64,000 nt of DNA from Bryobacterales bacterium. GTDB lineage: Bacteria; Acidobacteriota; Terriglobia; Bryobacterales; Bryobacteraceae. This document shows positions 36,861 to 46,589 of this stretch, one piece after another. Below the pieces are notes generated by a model. That model was not told the origin of the DNA. It did no database searches and was given only the letters and a program-made list of their open reading frames with translations. A program made the position numbers and the translations under genes. Location: contig PLMF01000427.1 in assembly GCA_003142355.1 (NCBI GenBank), forward strand, positions 7,131-71,130, in the 5' to 3' direction. Every line of letters begins with the position of its first letter. The first letter of the stretch is position 1.

Positions 36861-37175
36861 ATGAACCGCATGCTCCAACTCGGTGATGCACAGGTCGATG
36901 AGACCAAGCTGTCGGATCTCTGCCGGCGGTACCGCGTCTCGGAGCTCTCTTTTTTCGGGTCCGCGGCCCGCGGCGAGATGCGTCCCGACAGCGATATCGA
37001 CGTAATGGTCGAATTTGACCCCGGTGCGCGCATTGGGCTCCTCAAGTTCGAATCGCTGAGTGAGGACTTGGCAGCTTTGGTCGGGCGCAAGGTCGATCTG
37101 GTGACCAAGCGCGGCCTTAAGCCGTGGATACGCCCGCACGTTCTCAAAGAGGCCCGCGTCATCTATGCGGCATGA
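36861..37175 (+). CDS. mntA: MntA-type nucleotidyltransferase antitoxin
   Basis: This 104-aa minimal nucleotidyltransferase has the motif GSAARGEMRPDSDIDV (~34-49), with the two aspartates of the metal site intact, plus the distal MVEFDPGARIGLL strand. GGTGAGG precedes the ATG at 36861. It overlaps the HEPN gene by 11 bp. In HepT-MntA type VII systems the MNT protein adenylylates the HEPN toxin to silence it; that role is known from the family and inferred here. Confidence 0.88.
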   Translation: MNRMLQLGDAQVDETKLSDLCRRYRVSELSFFGSAARGEMRPDSDIDVMVEFDPGARIGLLKFESLSEDLAALVGRKVDLVTKRGLKPWIRPHVLKEARVIYAA

Positions 37176-37521
37176 AGTCTCGTTTTTGAGAGACATCCTC
37201 GCAGCTTCCAGCAAGATCGAGGGGATCGCCGCCGCGACATCAGAGGGGTCTTTTCTCCGCGATGAGGTTCTGCCAGCGGCAGTCCTGCACCATCTGACCG
37301 TGATAGGCGAAGCCATCAACCGCCTGTCGCCGGAACTCCGGGAGCGGCACCCGGAAGTGCCATGGCAACAGATCGTAGCAGTCCGCCACAGGATCGTGCA
37401 CGCCTACTTTGATTTGGATTGGCAGATCCTTTGGAATGCGGCAACGGATGACGTTCCGCAGCTACGCAGGCAGATTCACCTAATACTCGAAAGTGAGTTT
37501 CCAGAATCGGGTATTGCCTGA
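37165..37521 (+). CDS. hepT: HepT-type HEPN ribonuclease toxin
   Basis: The 118-aa HEPN/DUF86 protein keeps the RNase signature Rx4HxY as RHRIVHAYF at ~76-84, and is all-helical as expected. It overlaps mntA, which fits a coupled pair. Free toxin would cut RNA and stop growth. This is the second nucleotidyltransferase-containing module in the window, and the only intact genes in a decayed segment, in line with maintenance by addiction. Confidence 0.88.
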   Translation: MRHEVSFLRDILAASSKIEGIAAATSEGSFLRDEVLPAAVLHHLTVIGEAINRLSPELRERHPEVPWQQIVAVRHRIVHAYFDLDWQILWNAATDDVPQLRRQIHLILESEFPESGIA

Positions 37522-37904
37522 GGTTGTCCATTGACGCGACCAGTCGAGCAGTGGCCAGGATTGCGCGGCCGGGCGATGGCCGCGAGTCCGTACGACGGCA
37601 ATGTGGCGACAAATAAGGCGGAATTCGGCGGCGGACCGCCCTATTCTGCCTTATCCTCTGGTGGCGGGCCAGCGGGCCGAACGACCAGACAAGTCCCAGC
37701 GGACTCGCGGGACAGTTTTCCAACAGAACCAATCGCTTGCGAGTGCGTAATCACCGTGGTGGCTTCCTGCGAGGTACTCCGGAGAGCATGCAAGAGAGAT
37801 GTTATCGTTTTTGTGCCGAGTACAGAAGACGACGGAGAGAATCGCGCCTTGTATTTTGGCCAGATGAACCGCGCGGGCGCTGCCGAGCGCCACAAGCCTC
37901 GATC
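37522..37904. other. Intergenic stretch without a recognised gene
   Basis: These 383 bp between hepT and the Rrf2 remnant contain only short frames with no start signals or family resemblance. No hairpin terminator or promoter was clear to me. Confidence 0.4.
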
Positions 37905-38224
37905 CTAGATGTCCCAATTGTGAGTGTAGGTCGTCTGCTTTTCCGCCCATTCGCGAACGATTGAGACGAAATTGACGCCGTCCACGATCCCGGCGCTTTT
38001 GTCGACGTTGCGCCACAATTCGCTGAATGGGGTCTCGCGCTGTTGGTCCTTCTGTTTCCGCGAGGAGCCGTCGACGAACCGCAGCACCTCACCAACGGTA
38101 ATCGCCTCCGGAAGCCGTGCCAGGTGGCAGCTGCCAGCCACGCCCCGGTGCGACTACACGAAGCCGCCCTGTTTCAGCGACGATATAATCGACTCCAGTT
38201 TTCTGGGGATCTTTTGCCGCTTCG
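37905..38224 (-). pseudogene. Degenerate partial copy of the Rrf2 regulator gene at 48635-49054
   Basis: The minus strand reads AKRQKIPRK ... SSLKQGGFV-stop-SHRGVAG ... LARLPEAITVGEVLRFVDGS ... AEKQTTYTHNWDI, matching the intact Rrf2 protein from about residue 33 to the end. A GAG-to-TAG change creates an internal stop, two 3-nt deletions are present and the first ~32 codons are missing. Similarity stops abruptly at ~38224, where a CpcT-like gene begins. It is a dead copy created by duplication. Confidence 0.85.
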
Positions 38225-38877
38225 GCGCGCTTCCTGAAGATGTGGCCAATGACGCCGGGCGGCGGGCCCCAGCGGTGCGAGGCGCTGTCGTCAAAACCCT
38301 GGTCGAGAGAAGTCAGAGTGCCTGGCGTGAGCTCGGAATAGCTGAAGACGTGGGTGGCCCCGCGAACCTCGGTGTGGCAGGACCCACCGGCGCCGGCCGA
38401 TCCCTTGTAGAGTTCCCGGTCCACCCGGACCCAGGTGAGTTCGCATCCGGCTTCCCGGCTCAGGCGCTCGTGCGTCAAGGCGCGGAGCTTTTCGGGCGTC
38501 GCGCTTACCAGGTCGGCAGGGTTGGCGATGCGGTAGTCCCATAGCGTCGCCGCGCCGGAAGTTCCTGCATCCAGGACGAGCACGCGCTGTCGGTAGGGTT
38601 GTGCCAACTGGCCGTCCAGAGCCTGCTCCAGGTAGAAGACCGGCTTCCCCGCGAAGCCGAGGCTCTCGCCATCGAGCGCGACGATCGTGAGAACGGCTCG
38701 CACATGGCGGTAGGGGGTGCCGCGGGCTTCGTCGTCGCCAGCCTGTCGAAAGGTGTCGTAGGAGCCGGGAAGCCATCTGGCAAAGTCCGAAAAGCCGGCG
38801 GGCTCGGGGGCTGCTGCACGGCCGAGGGAGAAAGCGGCTACCAGGGGGAAGAAGTACCGGGTGACTCTGTGCACCAT
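38089..38877 (-). CDS. CpcT/CpeT-like protein with a chimeric C-terminus
   Basis: The 262-aa product has a signal peptide (YFFPLVAAFSLGRAAA) and a domain resembling the CpcT/CpeT phycobiliprotein lyase family (FARWLPGSYDTFRQAGDD ... DYRIANPADLVSATPEKLRAL), which occurs in many non-photosynthetic bacteria with unknown role. The natural end is probably near GVIGHIFRKR. Beyond ~38224 the frame runs into the Rrf2 remnant in another reading frame, giving ~45 foreign residues before a stop at 38089. Whether the tail harms the protein is unknown. Confidence 0.65.
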   Translation of the reverse strand: MVHRVTRYFFPLVAAFSLGRAAAPEPAGFSDFARWLPGSYDTFRQAGDDEARGTPYRHVRAVLTIVALDGESLGFAGKPVFYLEQALDGQLAQPYRQRVLVLDAGTSGAATLWDYRIANPADLVSATPEKLRALTHERLSREAGCELTWVRVDRELYKGSAGAGGSCHTEVRGATHVFSYSELTPGTLTSLDQGFDDSASHRWGPPPGVIGHIFRKRAEAAKDPQKTGVDYIVAETGRLRVVAPGRGWQLPPGTASGGDYRW

Positions 38878-38914
38878 ATTTGCATCATACCCGATAGGCT
38901 TACGGTAGAATCGC

Positions 38915-38944
38915 TTGACATTTCGGACTGGAATGGACTATTCT
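38915..38944 (+). promoter_or_regulatory. Sigma-70-type promoter for the PD40/TonB-receptor/peptidase operon
   Basis: TTGACA (38915-38920) and TATTCT (38939-38944) are separated by 18 bp and point at the gene starting at 39079. A CTATCGAGATG element and ATTAGACAA follow within 35 bp and partly resemble the ATGTCTAT motif of the sulfur genes. Confidence 0.55.
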
Positions 38945-39078
38945 CTATCGAGATGTATACGATTAGACAATTTGAGATTGTCGCGCAGAGCCACCAGTGC
39001 TCGTCGAGTCTGTGTTGCCGCCGCCCCTGAATTCCAGGTTGTCTTCGTCCCCAAAACCAATATCTGAATGGAGTCAAT

Positions 39079-40077
39079 GTGTTGCACTTGTACTGGAGTT
39101 TTCTGACCCGATTGCTCGTCTCGGCCGTTCTACTGCCCGCGGTGGTCACTACCGGTGAACTGCCGACCCGCAAAATCCCCAATCTCGGTCCCTCGGCGGA
39201 GTTCTACTTCGCGCCGGACTCCTATCGCATCATCGGGACCGCGAAGCGGGATGGTGACGAGACCTATCACGTCTATGTCGCCGACCTGGACGGGCGGGAC
39301 ATACGCCGCATCAATGATCGGGGCGACGATGCCTGCTCGTTCTTCTTCCCCAATGGGCAGCGAGTGGTCTGGACCTCAACCCGGGACCATCCCGAACTCG
39401 ACAAGGGCGACTACTCCGACCCTCAACGCTACCCGCAAGGGGCCGAACTCTACAGTTCCAAGCCGGACGGGAGCGACCGGCGCCGGCTGACGGACAACCA
39501 GCAGTACGACGCCGAGGTCTCGGTTTCCGCCGACGGCCGGTGGATCCTGTTCGGACGGCAGACGGCGGGGAAACTCGACCTGTGGCGCATGCGCCCGGAC
39601 GGCAGCTCCCAACAGCAGATCACGCACCTGAACGGCTGGCAACCAGGTGGGGCGCAGTATATGCCGGACAGCCACACGATCCTCTTCCGTGCCTGGAAGG
39701 TGGAGGACGAGAAGGCAAAGAAGGGCGGGCTGCCGATGACAATCTACACGGTGCGGGACGACGGCAGCGGTCTTCACCGGGTGACCACCGACGAGGGGAC
39801 CAACTGGGCGCCATACCCCGCACCCGACGGGCGCCACTTTGCGTTCGTGAAGGTGGTACCGCCGCACAACTACGAGATATACCTCGGGGACCTGCAGTCC
39901 AGCGAGCAGGTGCGGCTTACCGATAACGACGCGTTCGACGGCTTTCCGGCCATCTCGCCGGACGGCAAGTGGTTGTTGTTCTCGTCGTCGCGCGACGCGT
40001 CGGCGGGCTCGCGCAGCCTGACGCAATATGTGATGGATATTTCGAGCCTGGGCGTTGGCCCGGCCGGGAGGAAATAG
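39079..40077 (+). CDS. TolB-like beta-propeller (PD40/WD40-like) secreted protein
   Basis: The 332-aa product starts at GTG 39079 with GGAG 5 nt upstream. A signal or anchor segment (LTRLLVSAVLLPAVVTTGELP) is followed by ~six PD40 repeats with characteristic SPDG/SADG-type turns (VSADGRWILFGR, MRPDGSSQQQITH, ISPDGKWLLFSSSR). These propellers act in binding or as partners of peptidases in the periplasm. It lies 7 bp before the TonB receptor start and is probably in the same operon with it and the M28 peptidase. Confidence 0.82.
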   Translation: MLHLYWSFLTRLLVSAVLLPAVVTTGELPTRKIPNLGPSAEFYFAPDSYRIIGTAKRDGDETYHVYVADLDGRDIRRINDRGDDACSFFFPNGQRVVWTSTRDHPELDKGDYSDPQRYPQGAELYSSKPDGSDRRRLTDNQQYDAEVSVSADGRWILFGRQTAGKLDLWRMRPDGSSQQQITHLNGWQPGGAQYMPDSHTILFRAWKVEDEKAKKGGLPMTIYTVRDDGSGLHRVTTDEGTNWAPYPAPDGRHFAFVKVVPPHNYEIYLGDLQSSEQVRLTDNDAFDGFPAISPDGKWLLFSSSRDASAGSRSLTQYVMDISSLGVGPAGRK

Positions 40078-40084
40078 AGCCGTG

Positions 40085-43000
40085 ATGACGTTCATAGAAA
40101 AGCACATGAACCGGGCCAGCGTGGCTACGCTCGCCGGTGTGGCCGCGCTTCTGTCGGCACAGATCCTGGGCGCGCAAACCTTCCGGGGCGGCATTCAGGG
40201 CGTGGTTGTGGACCCTTCGGAGAGCGTCGTCCCCGGGGCACAGATCAAGGCGGAGAACGCGGCCACCGGGCAGGTGTACGCGGCCGTGGCGTCGGGCGCG
40301 GGTTCCTTCCTGTTGGCGGATCTGCCGCTGGGGGCGTACACGGTGACCGCCTCGTCAGACGGCTTCGAAACCGTGAAGGTAGCCAACGTCCCGGTGCAGG
40401 CCGGAGCGGTGTACGGCATCTCGCTGCGGCTGCCGATTGCGGCCGCGGGGACCACCCTGGAATTGACTGCGTCGCCTGTAGCCGTGGACACCGTGACCAC
40501 AACCGAGACCTCGGTCCTCGAGACCAGCAGCGTACAATCCGTGCCGCTGAACGGGCGCGACTTCACGCAACTGCTGGCCCTCAGCCCGGGTTACTCCGGC
40601 TACACGGTCGGGTACCTGGGGAGCCTGAACGGGGCGCGGCCCAGCCAGGTGAACTGGCAAATCGAAGGGGTGGACAATAACGACCTGTGGCTGAACACGT
40701 CGGCAGCCAACCAGGGAGGCGTGGCCGGTATCCCCGGCATCCTGCTGCCGCTGGACGCGGTGGATCAGTTTTCGCTGGTGACCCAGGGCGGGGCCGAAAC
40801 CGGGCGGAACCCGGGCGGCACGGTGAACCTGGTGATCCAGTCCGGCGGCAACGCTCTTCATGGGACGGCCTACTATTACAATCGCAACGAGGCGCTGGCG
40901 GCCGCATCGCCCTTCCTGCCGGTGGGCGCGAAGAAGAACGAGCTGCGTAACCAGCAATATGGGTACTCGGCCGGCGGGCCGCTGGTCCGCAACCGTACGT
41001 TCTTCTTCACGACATTCGAGCGGCAGTCCTTTTTGATCGGAAACCCGTCGCTGGCCACGGAGCCTTCCAAGGCCTACCAGACGCTTGCGCGGAACCTGCT
41101 CGGCAGTTACGGGGTGCCGGTGAACCCGGTGGCGCAACGCCTGCTGGACGGACTGTGGCCGCAGGCGGCGCTCACGGGCGCCGCATCGCCGGGCAACTAC
41201 GCCAACCCGGGGAACCAGAACGGATACAGCAACAACGGGTTGGTGAAGCTGGACCACGCTTTCTCGCAGAACCAGCGCTTGTCGTTCCGCGGATTCGTGG
41301 GTGCGGGCACCCAGACGGCCCCCACCAGTTCCCAACTCTCGCCCTACTACGAGGTGGGGCCGATCCACGTTCAAAACTGGGCGCTGGTTCACAATGCCGT
41401 GTTGACGCCGAGCATCACCAGCCAGACGCTGGCCGGGTACAACTACTTCAAGCAGACGTTCGCCGACGCCAACACCGGGTACCTGCCGGCGGCACTGGGC
41501 CTGAATACCGGAGTAACGGACCCGTTACTCGCCGGCGCGCCCAACATCAAGATCGGGGCGTTCGACCAGGTGGGCGTCACGCCGTTCTCCGGCCGCAAGG
41601 ACATCACCTGGCACGTGGACGAGGCGCTTACCTGGGTGAAGGGAAGACACCAGGTTCGTTTCGGCGGGGAGCTTCGCCGGTCTAGCATCGACGGATTCTA
41701 TCGCACTGGCCAGCGCGGATCGTTCACTTTCAACGGCGGACGCGGTCCCTGGGCGGGCACGTCCGTGGACGGCTACGTCGCCTCGCTGGCCGACTTCCTG
41801 GCAGGCTACGTCTACCAGTCCAGCATCACGCTGGGCGACGCTACCCGCAAGGTGGACGTGAACGGCTACAACTTCTTCGTGCAGGACAACTGGCAGATTC
41901 GCCCCTCGCTGACGCTGAACTACGGGCTGCGCTATGACTACACGACCCCGCTGCACAACGATGCGCAGAACCTGTCGACCTTCGTTCCGGGACGCGGCAT
42001 CCTGATCGCCGGCAAAGACCTCGGCACGGTGTACCCGGCCGACAAGAAGAACTTCGCGCCGCGCGTGGGCCTGGCCTGGCAGCCGGGGCGGAACGGCGGA
42101 CTGGTGCTGCGCGGGGCGTTCGGCATCTTCTACGACACGGTTCCGGTTTCCTACTTTATCGCGCAGAGCCGCGTGGCCAATGGCGGCCCTCCCGGTCTGC
42201 ACGCCAACCCCGTCGGGAGCGCGCCGGTCGGGACGTATGCGCGCAACGGTTACACGCTGCCGCTGGACGGCTCGGCGGTATTTCCCACCGCCATCTCGGT
42301 CACCGGCTCGTCGGTCTACAATCTGGCGGCGGTCAGCCAGGACTTCCGCACGCCGGCCACCTACAACTTCCGCTTCGATCTCCAGAAAAGCGCTGGCACG
42401 GCAGGGATTCTCGAACTGGCCTATGTGGGCAGCCTCGGCCGCCACCAGGTTTCGATCCTGGACATCAACCAGGCGGCGCCGGGCAGCCGTGGCGCCGCAG
42501 CCACGCGCCCCTTTTATTCCCAGTACCCGAACTACGGGGTGATTAACCAGATCCAAAGCACCGGCTCATCCAACTACAACTCGCTTCAGGCCGGCTTCCG
42601 GACGGCCGGATGGCGCGGCCTCTCCTCGCAGCTCCGCTGGACATGGTCGCACTCGCTGGACTATGGAACCTCGCTGGCCCTGCCGCAGGATAGCCGCAAT
42701 TTCGCGGCCGAGTACGGCAATGGCACCTACGACCTGCGGCATAATGTCTCGGCGGTGCTTCTGTACCAGGTACCCAGATCCCGGCGCCTTCCGGCCCGCG
42801 CCGGCGCCGGATGGACCGTGAGCGGCATCGCCACGGTGCGCACCGGAATGCCTTTCGGGCTGACCTCCATCCCCGAATTCAGTTTCACGGGGGAGAACAC
42901 CAGCCGGGTGAACCGGGTTGGGGATCCGTATGCCGGGCTCTCGCATCAGGTGGTGAATCACCAGCCCGTGCAGTGGGTAAACGCTTCGGCGTTCGCGTAC

Positions 43001-43306
43001 CCGGCCGTCGGCACGTTTGGCATGTTCTCCCGCAACCAACTTCGCGGGCCCGACCTGCGCGGCGTGGACATCTCAGTTACCAAGGACACGCCGATCAGCG
43101 AGCGTGTGAGCAGCCAGTTGCGAATCGAGGTTTACAACGTGTTCAACCGGGTCAACCTTGCGAATCCGACATTCCTGGGAGCGAACCTCTTCTTCGGAAC
43201 GTCGGTGTCGCCCATCGGGTCGACGCTCGGAACCTCGTTCGGCCTGCCGGGCATCGGGCCGGGCGAGCCCGTTAACCTGCAGGTAGCGTTGCGGGTGCGA
43301 TTCTAA
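40085..43306 (+). CDS. Oar-like TonB-dependent receptor with carboxypeptidase-regulatory domain
   Basis: This 1073-aa outer-membrane receptor starts at ATG 40085, with GGGAGGAAA upstream (GTG at 40082 also possible). The signal peptide ends at ILGAQ; a CarboxypepD_reg-like Ig domain (~30-115; GGIQGVVVDPSESVVPGAQ), a plug (~140-260; VPLNGRDFTQLLALSPGYSG) and a long beta-barrel ending in the aromatic residue of NLQVALRVRF follow. Acidobacteria encode many of these; substrates are mostly unknown, but the M28 peptidase directly downstream suggests peptides. Confidence 0.9.
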   Translation: MTFIEKHMNRASVATLAGVAALLSAQILGAQTFRGGIQGVVVDPSESVVPGAQIKAENAATGQVYAAVASGAGSFLLADLPLGAYTVTASSDGFETVKVANVPVQAGAVYGISLRLPIAAAGTTLELTASPVAVDTVTTTETSVLETSSVQSVPLNGRDFTQLLALSPGYSGYTVGYLGSLNGARPSQVNWQIEGVDNNDLWLNTSAANQGGVAGIPGILLPLDAVDQFSLVTQGGAETGRNPGGTVNLVIQSGGNALHGTAYYYNRNEALAAASPFLPVGAKKNELRNQQYGYSAGGPLVRNRTFFFTTFERQSFLIGNPSLATEPSKAYQTLARNLLGSYGVPVNPVAQRLLDGLWPQAALTGAASPGNYANPGNQNGYSNNGLVKLDHAFSQNQRLSFRGFVGAGTQTAPTSSQLSPYYEVGPIHVQNWALVHNAVLTPSITSQTLAGYNYFKQTFADANTGYLPAALGLNTGVTDPLLAGAPNIKIGAFDQVGVTPFSGRKDITWHVDEALTWVKGRHQVRFGGELRRSSIDGFYRTGQRGSFTFNGGRGPWAGTSVDGYVASLADFLAGYVYQSSITLGDATRKVDVNGYNFFVQDNWQIRPSLTLNYGLRYDYTTPLHNDAQNLSTFVPGRGILIAGKDLGTVYPADKKNFAPRVGLAWQPGRNGGLVLRGAFGIFYDTVPVSYFIAQSRVANGGPPGLHANPVGSAPVGTYARNGYTLPLDGSAVFPTAISVTGSSVYNLAAVSQDFRTPATYNFRFDLQKSAGTAGILELAYVGSLGRHQVSILDINQAAPGSRGAAATRPFYSQYPNYGVINQIQSTGSSNYNSLQAGFRTAGWRGLSSQLRWTWSHSLDYGTSLALPQDSRNFAAEYGNGTYDLRHNVSAVLLYQVPRSRRLPARAGAGWTVSGIATVRTGMPFGLTSIPEFSFTGENTSRVNRVGDPYAGLSHQVVNHQPVQWVNASAFAYPAVGTFGMFSRNQLRGPDLRGVDISVTKDTPISERVSSQLRIEVYNVFNRVNLANPTFLGANLFFGTSVSPIGSTLGTSFGLPGIGPGEPVNLQVALRVRF

Positions 43307-45114
43307 TGCGAAAGGCAGGCATTCTCCTCCCATTGGCGGCGGCGTTGGGAGCCGTCGCGGTTGCCGCCGGTCCCGGCATCGCGCCCGCCGACTATATCGC
43401 GCATGTGAAGTTTCTCTCATCCCCGGAACTGAAGGGACGGCGCACCGGGACGCCGGAACTCGACCGCGCGGCCAAATATGTGGCCGCTCACTTTCGCACG
43501 GCGGGCCTGGCACCACTCAGCCGGGGGTATTTCCAGGAGTACGAAGTCACTGTCAGGACCGGTCTCGGAGGGGGCAGCAGGGCCGGATGGAGGGACGGAT
43601 CGACGAGCGTGGCGCTCACCGAGCGCCGCGACGCCGTCCCCCTTTCGGTCAGCGGCAACGGAGCCGCAAAGGGAGGAGTGGTCTTTGCCGGCTACGGCAT
43701 TACGGCCCCTGAATTCAAGTACGACGACTACGCCGGCGTGGATGTGAAGGGCAAGATCGTCCTGGTGCTGCGGCACGAACCGCAGGAGGCCGATGACAAG
43801 AGCGTCTTCGATGGCAAGCGGCTCACCGCGCACGCCGGAACGGCGAACAAGCTGGTCAACGCCAAACAGCACGGAGCGCGCGCCGTGCTGCTGGTGAACG
43901 ACACGCCGAACCATCCCGGCGAGGACGACGGGCTGGAGAAGATTGCCGGCGGAATCGGGCAGGAGGACATCGGAATTCCGGCGCAACAGATCACCGGCAA
44001 GGCGGCGGAGCGGCTGCTCCAGTCGTCCCACAAAGACCTGGCCGGTCTGGTTTCGGCGATCGATCGCGAATTGCACCCGCACTCGTTCGCGCTCGACCCT
44101 TCGATTGTCGCGGACGTGGCGGTCGACCCGGCGAGCAAGAAGCGCCACACCCGAAACGTGGCCGGGTACCTGGCGGGAGAGTCGGATGAGTACGTGGTGA
44201 TGGGCGCGCACTACGATCACCTCGGGCTGGGCGAGCAGCACTCGCTCGCACCATCACAGGCGGGCACGGTGCATCCAGGCGCCGACGACAACGCTTCCGG
44301 GACGGCCGGGGTTCTCGAGTTGGCCCGCTACCTGGCGGCGCAGCCGCACCGGCGGCGGGGGTTCCTGTTCCTGGCTTTCAGCGGCGAGGAAGAGGGCGTA
44401 TTGGGCTCGGGCTGGTACACCGCGCATCCGCTCAAACCGCTGGCCGGAGCGGTGGCGATGATCAATCTCGACATGATCGGGCGCCTGCGCGACGGCAAGG
44501 TTTTCGTCGGCGGACGTGCCACTGGATCGACCTTCCAGGATGTTCTGGCGCGCACCACCGTGCCCGGCGGGCTGGTGCTGGAGCAGGCGGAGGCGGGCGG
44601 ATACGGGGGCAGCGACGATGCTTCCTTCACGGCGCACCAGGTGCCGACGCTGTTTTTCTTTTCCGGCCTGCACAGCGATTACCACAAACCGTCGGACACC
44701 TGGGACAAGATCAACGCGGCGGATGCGGTGCGACTGCTCGAAACGGTGGCGGGCGTGGCCACGTCGCTGGCCGAGGCGCCCGCCCGGCCGCAATTCGTGC
44801 GCGTGCAGGCGGCCGCGCGTCCCAGCGCGTCATCGGGCGCTGGATACGGAGCCTACCTGGGCAGCGTTCCCGACTTCGGGGGCCCGGCCAATGCGGGTGT
44901 CCGCTTCTCCGACGTGCGTGACGGCTCGCCCGCGGCCAAGGCGGGCCTTCGGGCGGGAGACACGTTGGTCGAGTTCGACGGGAAGCCGGTCCGCAACCTC
45001 TATGACCTGACCTACGAACTGCAGCAACACCGTCCGGAAGATGCTGTCACGCTCAAAGTGGTGCGGGACGGGAATCCCGTCGAGGTCAAGGCAGTACTCG
45101 GCAAACGAAACTAG
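43306..45114 (+). CDS. Secreted M28 zinc aminopeptidase with PA and PDZ domains
   Basis: The 602-aa product has a signal peptide, a PA insert domain (~110-250) and an M28 catalytic domain with the zinc ligands in GAHYDHLG, ADDNASG, SGEEEGVLG, INLDMIG and the final HSDYHKPSDTW. A C-terminal PDZ domain (~515-600; GSPAAKAGLRAGDTLVEFDG) follows. All metal and catalytic residues appear present. Its ATG overlaps the last base of the receptor stop codon, so translation is coupled. It likely trims extracellular or periplasmic peptides. Confidence 0.92.
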   Translation: MRKAGILLPLAAALGAVAVAAGPGIAPADYIAHVKFLSSPELKGRRTGTPELDRAAKYVAAHFRTAGLAPLSRGYFQEYEVTVRTGLGGGSRAGWRDGSTSVALTERRDAVPLSVSGNGAAKGGVVFAGYGITAPEFKYDDYAGVDVKGKIVLVLRHEPQEADDKSVFDGKRLTAHAGTANKLVNAKQHGARAVLLVNDTPNHPGEDDGLEKIAGGIGQEDIGIPAQQITGKAAERLLQSSHKDLAGLVSAIDRELHPHSFALDPSIVADVAVDPASKKRHTRNVAGYLAGESDEYVVMGAHYDHLGLGEQHSLAPSQAGTVHPGADDNASGTAGVLELARYLAAQPHRRRGFLFLAFSGEEEGVLGSGWYTAHPLKPLAGAVAMINLDMIGRLRDGKVFVGGRATGSTFQDVLARTTVPGGLVLEQAEAGGYGGSDDASFTAHQVPTLFFFSGLHSDYHKPSDTWDKINAADAVRLLETVAGVATSLAEAPARPQFVRVQAAARPSASSGAGYGAYLGSVPDFGGPANAGVRFSDVRDGSPAAKAGLRAGDTLVEFDGKPVRNLYDLTYELQQHRPEDAVTLKVVRDGNPVEVKAVLGKRN

Positions 45115-45179
45115 CCCTACTTTCGCAACAATGAGGGCATTTTGGTGATGGCCAGGTAAGCCACGTCGTCGTTTCGCGG

Positions 45180-46580
45180 CTAACACGTTGGAAGAGGCTT
45201 ACCGCCGCGGGAGGTATCCAGAACCCGCGACGCGAGCCGACGGATGTCATCCAGCGTTGTTGCTGGATTCGTCATGACGACCCGTAGATACCGGCGTCCG
45301 CCGGCGACAGCGGTGGACAGATGGAAGTCCCCTTCGGCCAGCAAACGGTCGCGCACACGCAGTTGCTCTTCATCCCCGCCGGCCACGCGGAAGCAGAGAA
45401 TGTTGCTCAGCGGCTCGGCGAGACACTCCAAGCCTGGAATGCCGCGAAGGACCTCGTACGCCTGATGGGTGAGGTCAAACTGCCCGTCGATATAACCCGC
45501 GAGGCCGCTCTCGCCGAGTGCCGCCAGCACGGCGAACAGCCGCAACCCGAGGGCCGCCTTTGTGCACTCCACCGTACGATGGACGAAATCGACTCCGGGC
45601 TGATGCTTGCCGTGGAAGAGATAGCTGGCGTCCTGATGGAAGGCGGTATCGAGCGTCGCGGCATCGCGCACCAGCAAGGCGGTGCACAGCCCCGGCGTGC
45701 ACAGGAGTTTGTGCGCGTCCCAAGTCAGCGAATCCGCCAGTTCGACTCCGTCGAGCCGCCAACGGTGACGCGGACTGAGGAGCGCGCTGGCGCCATGAGC
45801 GCCGTCAACGTGCAGCCAGAGACCGTGGTTCCGGCAGATTCCGGCGATCTCCCGGAGGGGATCGAATGCACCGGTCGCGGTGCTACAGGCATTGACCACC
45901 AGGGCGAAGGGCCGTTTTCCACCGGTGCGCGCCCGCTCGATCACAGCCGCGACTTCCGCCGGAATCACTCTGCCCGCGGAGTCGACGGCCAGCGCGTGGA
46001 CATTCTCTTCGCCGATTCCCATGATGCCCGCCGCGCGGGCTATTGAGTAGTGGCAATCCGCCGAGGCGATCAACGCAAGATCGCCGCGACATCCCTTGGC
46101 CCAGGTGGCGCTGTCGAACCGGCTGCGGGCGGCGATAAGCGCCGTCAGATTGGCGAGCGAGCCGCCGTGGGTCAATACGCCGCCGGCGGGGCCGGTCCAT
46201 CCAACTTTGGAGTTGAGCCAGTCGATAAGGAACGCTTCGATAGCCGCCGCGGCCGGGCCGATCTCGTAAATCGCCATGGGGTTGTTGGTGCAGCCCTCCA
46301 CCAGCATCGCCAGCGCAGCCGCCGGATGCGGAACGGCAACCTGGTGAGCCAGGCTGCCGGGGTGGTGCAATCGTACGGTCAATTCCAGATACCGGCGGAT
46401 GAAATCCGCGAAAGCTTCACCGGTGAGCCCTCCCTGCTCAACGTGAGTCTTCAGTTCCAGCGTCCCGATCACTTCCGCGATCGGAAGTTGGCGCACCACC
46501 GGCAACGCTCCCGAAAGCGATTCTCTGCGGTAGCGCTCCAGTTCTTCGGCGACGATCCGGACGTTCTCCAAGAAGGTCAT
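45180..46580 (-). CDS. PLP-dependent group II amino-acid decarboxylase
   Basis: This 466-aa protein is a glutamate/aromatic/sulfinoalanine-type decarboxylase. It shows GGSLANLTALIAAR (phosphate-binding), HVDGAHG (Asp pairing with the PLP ring) and the PLP lysine in SLTWDAHKLL. Specificity cannot be read from sequence; glutamate, aspartate, cysteine sulfinate or aromatic substrates are all possible. It starts 9 bp after hgcB and is the fourth gene of the marR-hgcA-hgcB operon, a partner not usually listed for mercury methylation. Confidence 0.85.
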   Translation of the reverse strand: MTFLENVRIVAEELERYRRESLSGALPVVRQLPIAEVIGTLELKTHVEQGGLTGEAFADFIRRYLELTVRLHHPGSLAHQVAVPHPAAALAMLVEGCTNNPMAIYEIGPAAAAIEAFLIDWLNSKVGWTGPAGGVLTHGGSLANLTALIAARSRFDSATWAKGCRGDLALIASADCHYSIARAAGIMGIGEENVHALAVDSAGRVIPAEVAAVIERARTGGKRPFALVVNACSTATGAFDPLREIAGICRNHGLWLHVDGAHGASALLSPRHRWRLDGVELADSLTWDAHKLLCTPGLCTALLVRDAATLDTAFHQDASYLFHGKHQPGVDFVHRTVECTKAALGLRLFAVLAALGESGLAGYIDGQFDLTHQAYEVLRGIPGLECLAEPLSNILCFRVAGGDEEQLRVRDRLLAEGDFHLSTAVAGGRRYLRVVMTNPATTLDDIRRLASRVLDTSRGGKPLPTC

Positions 46581-46589
46581 ACCGGCATC

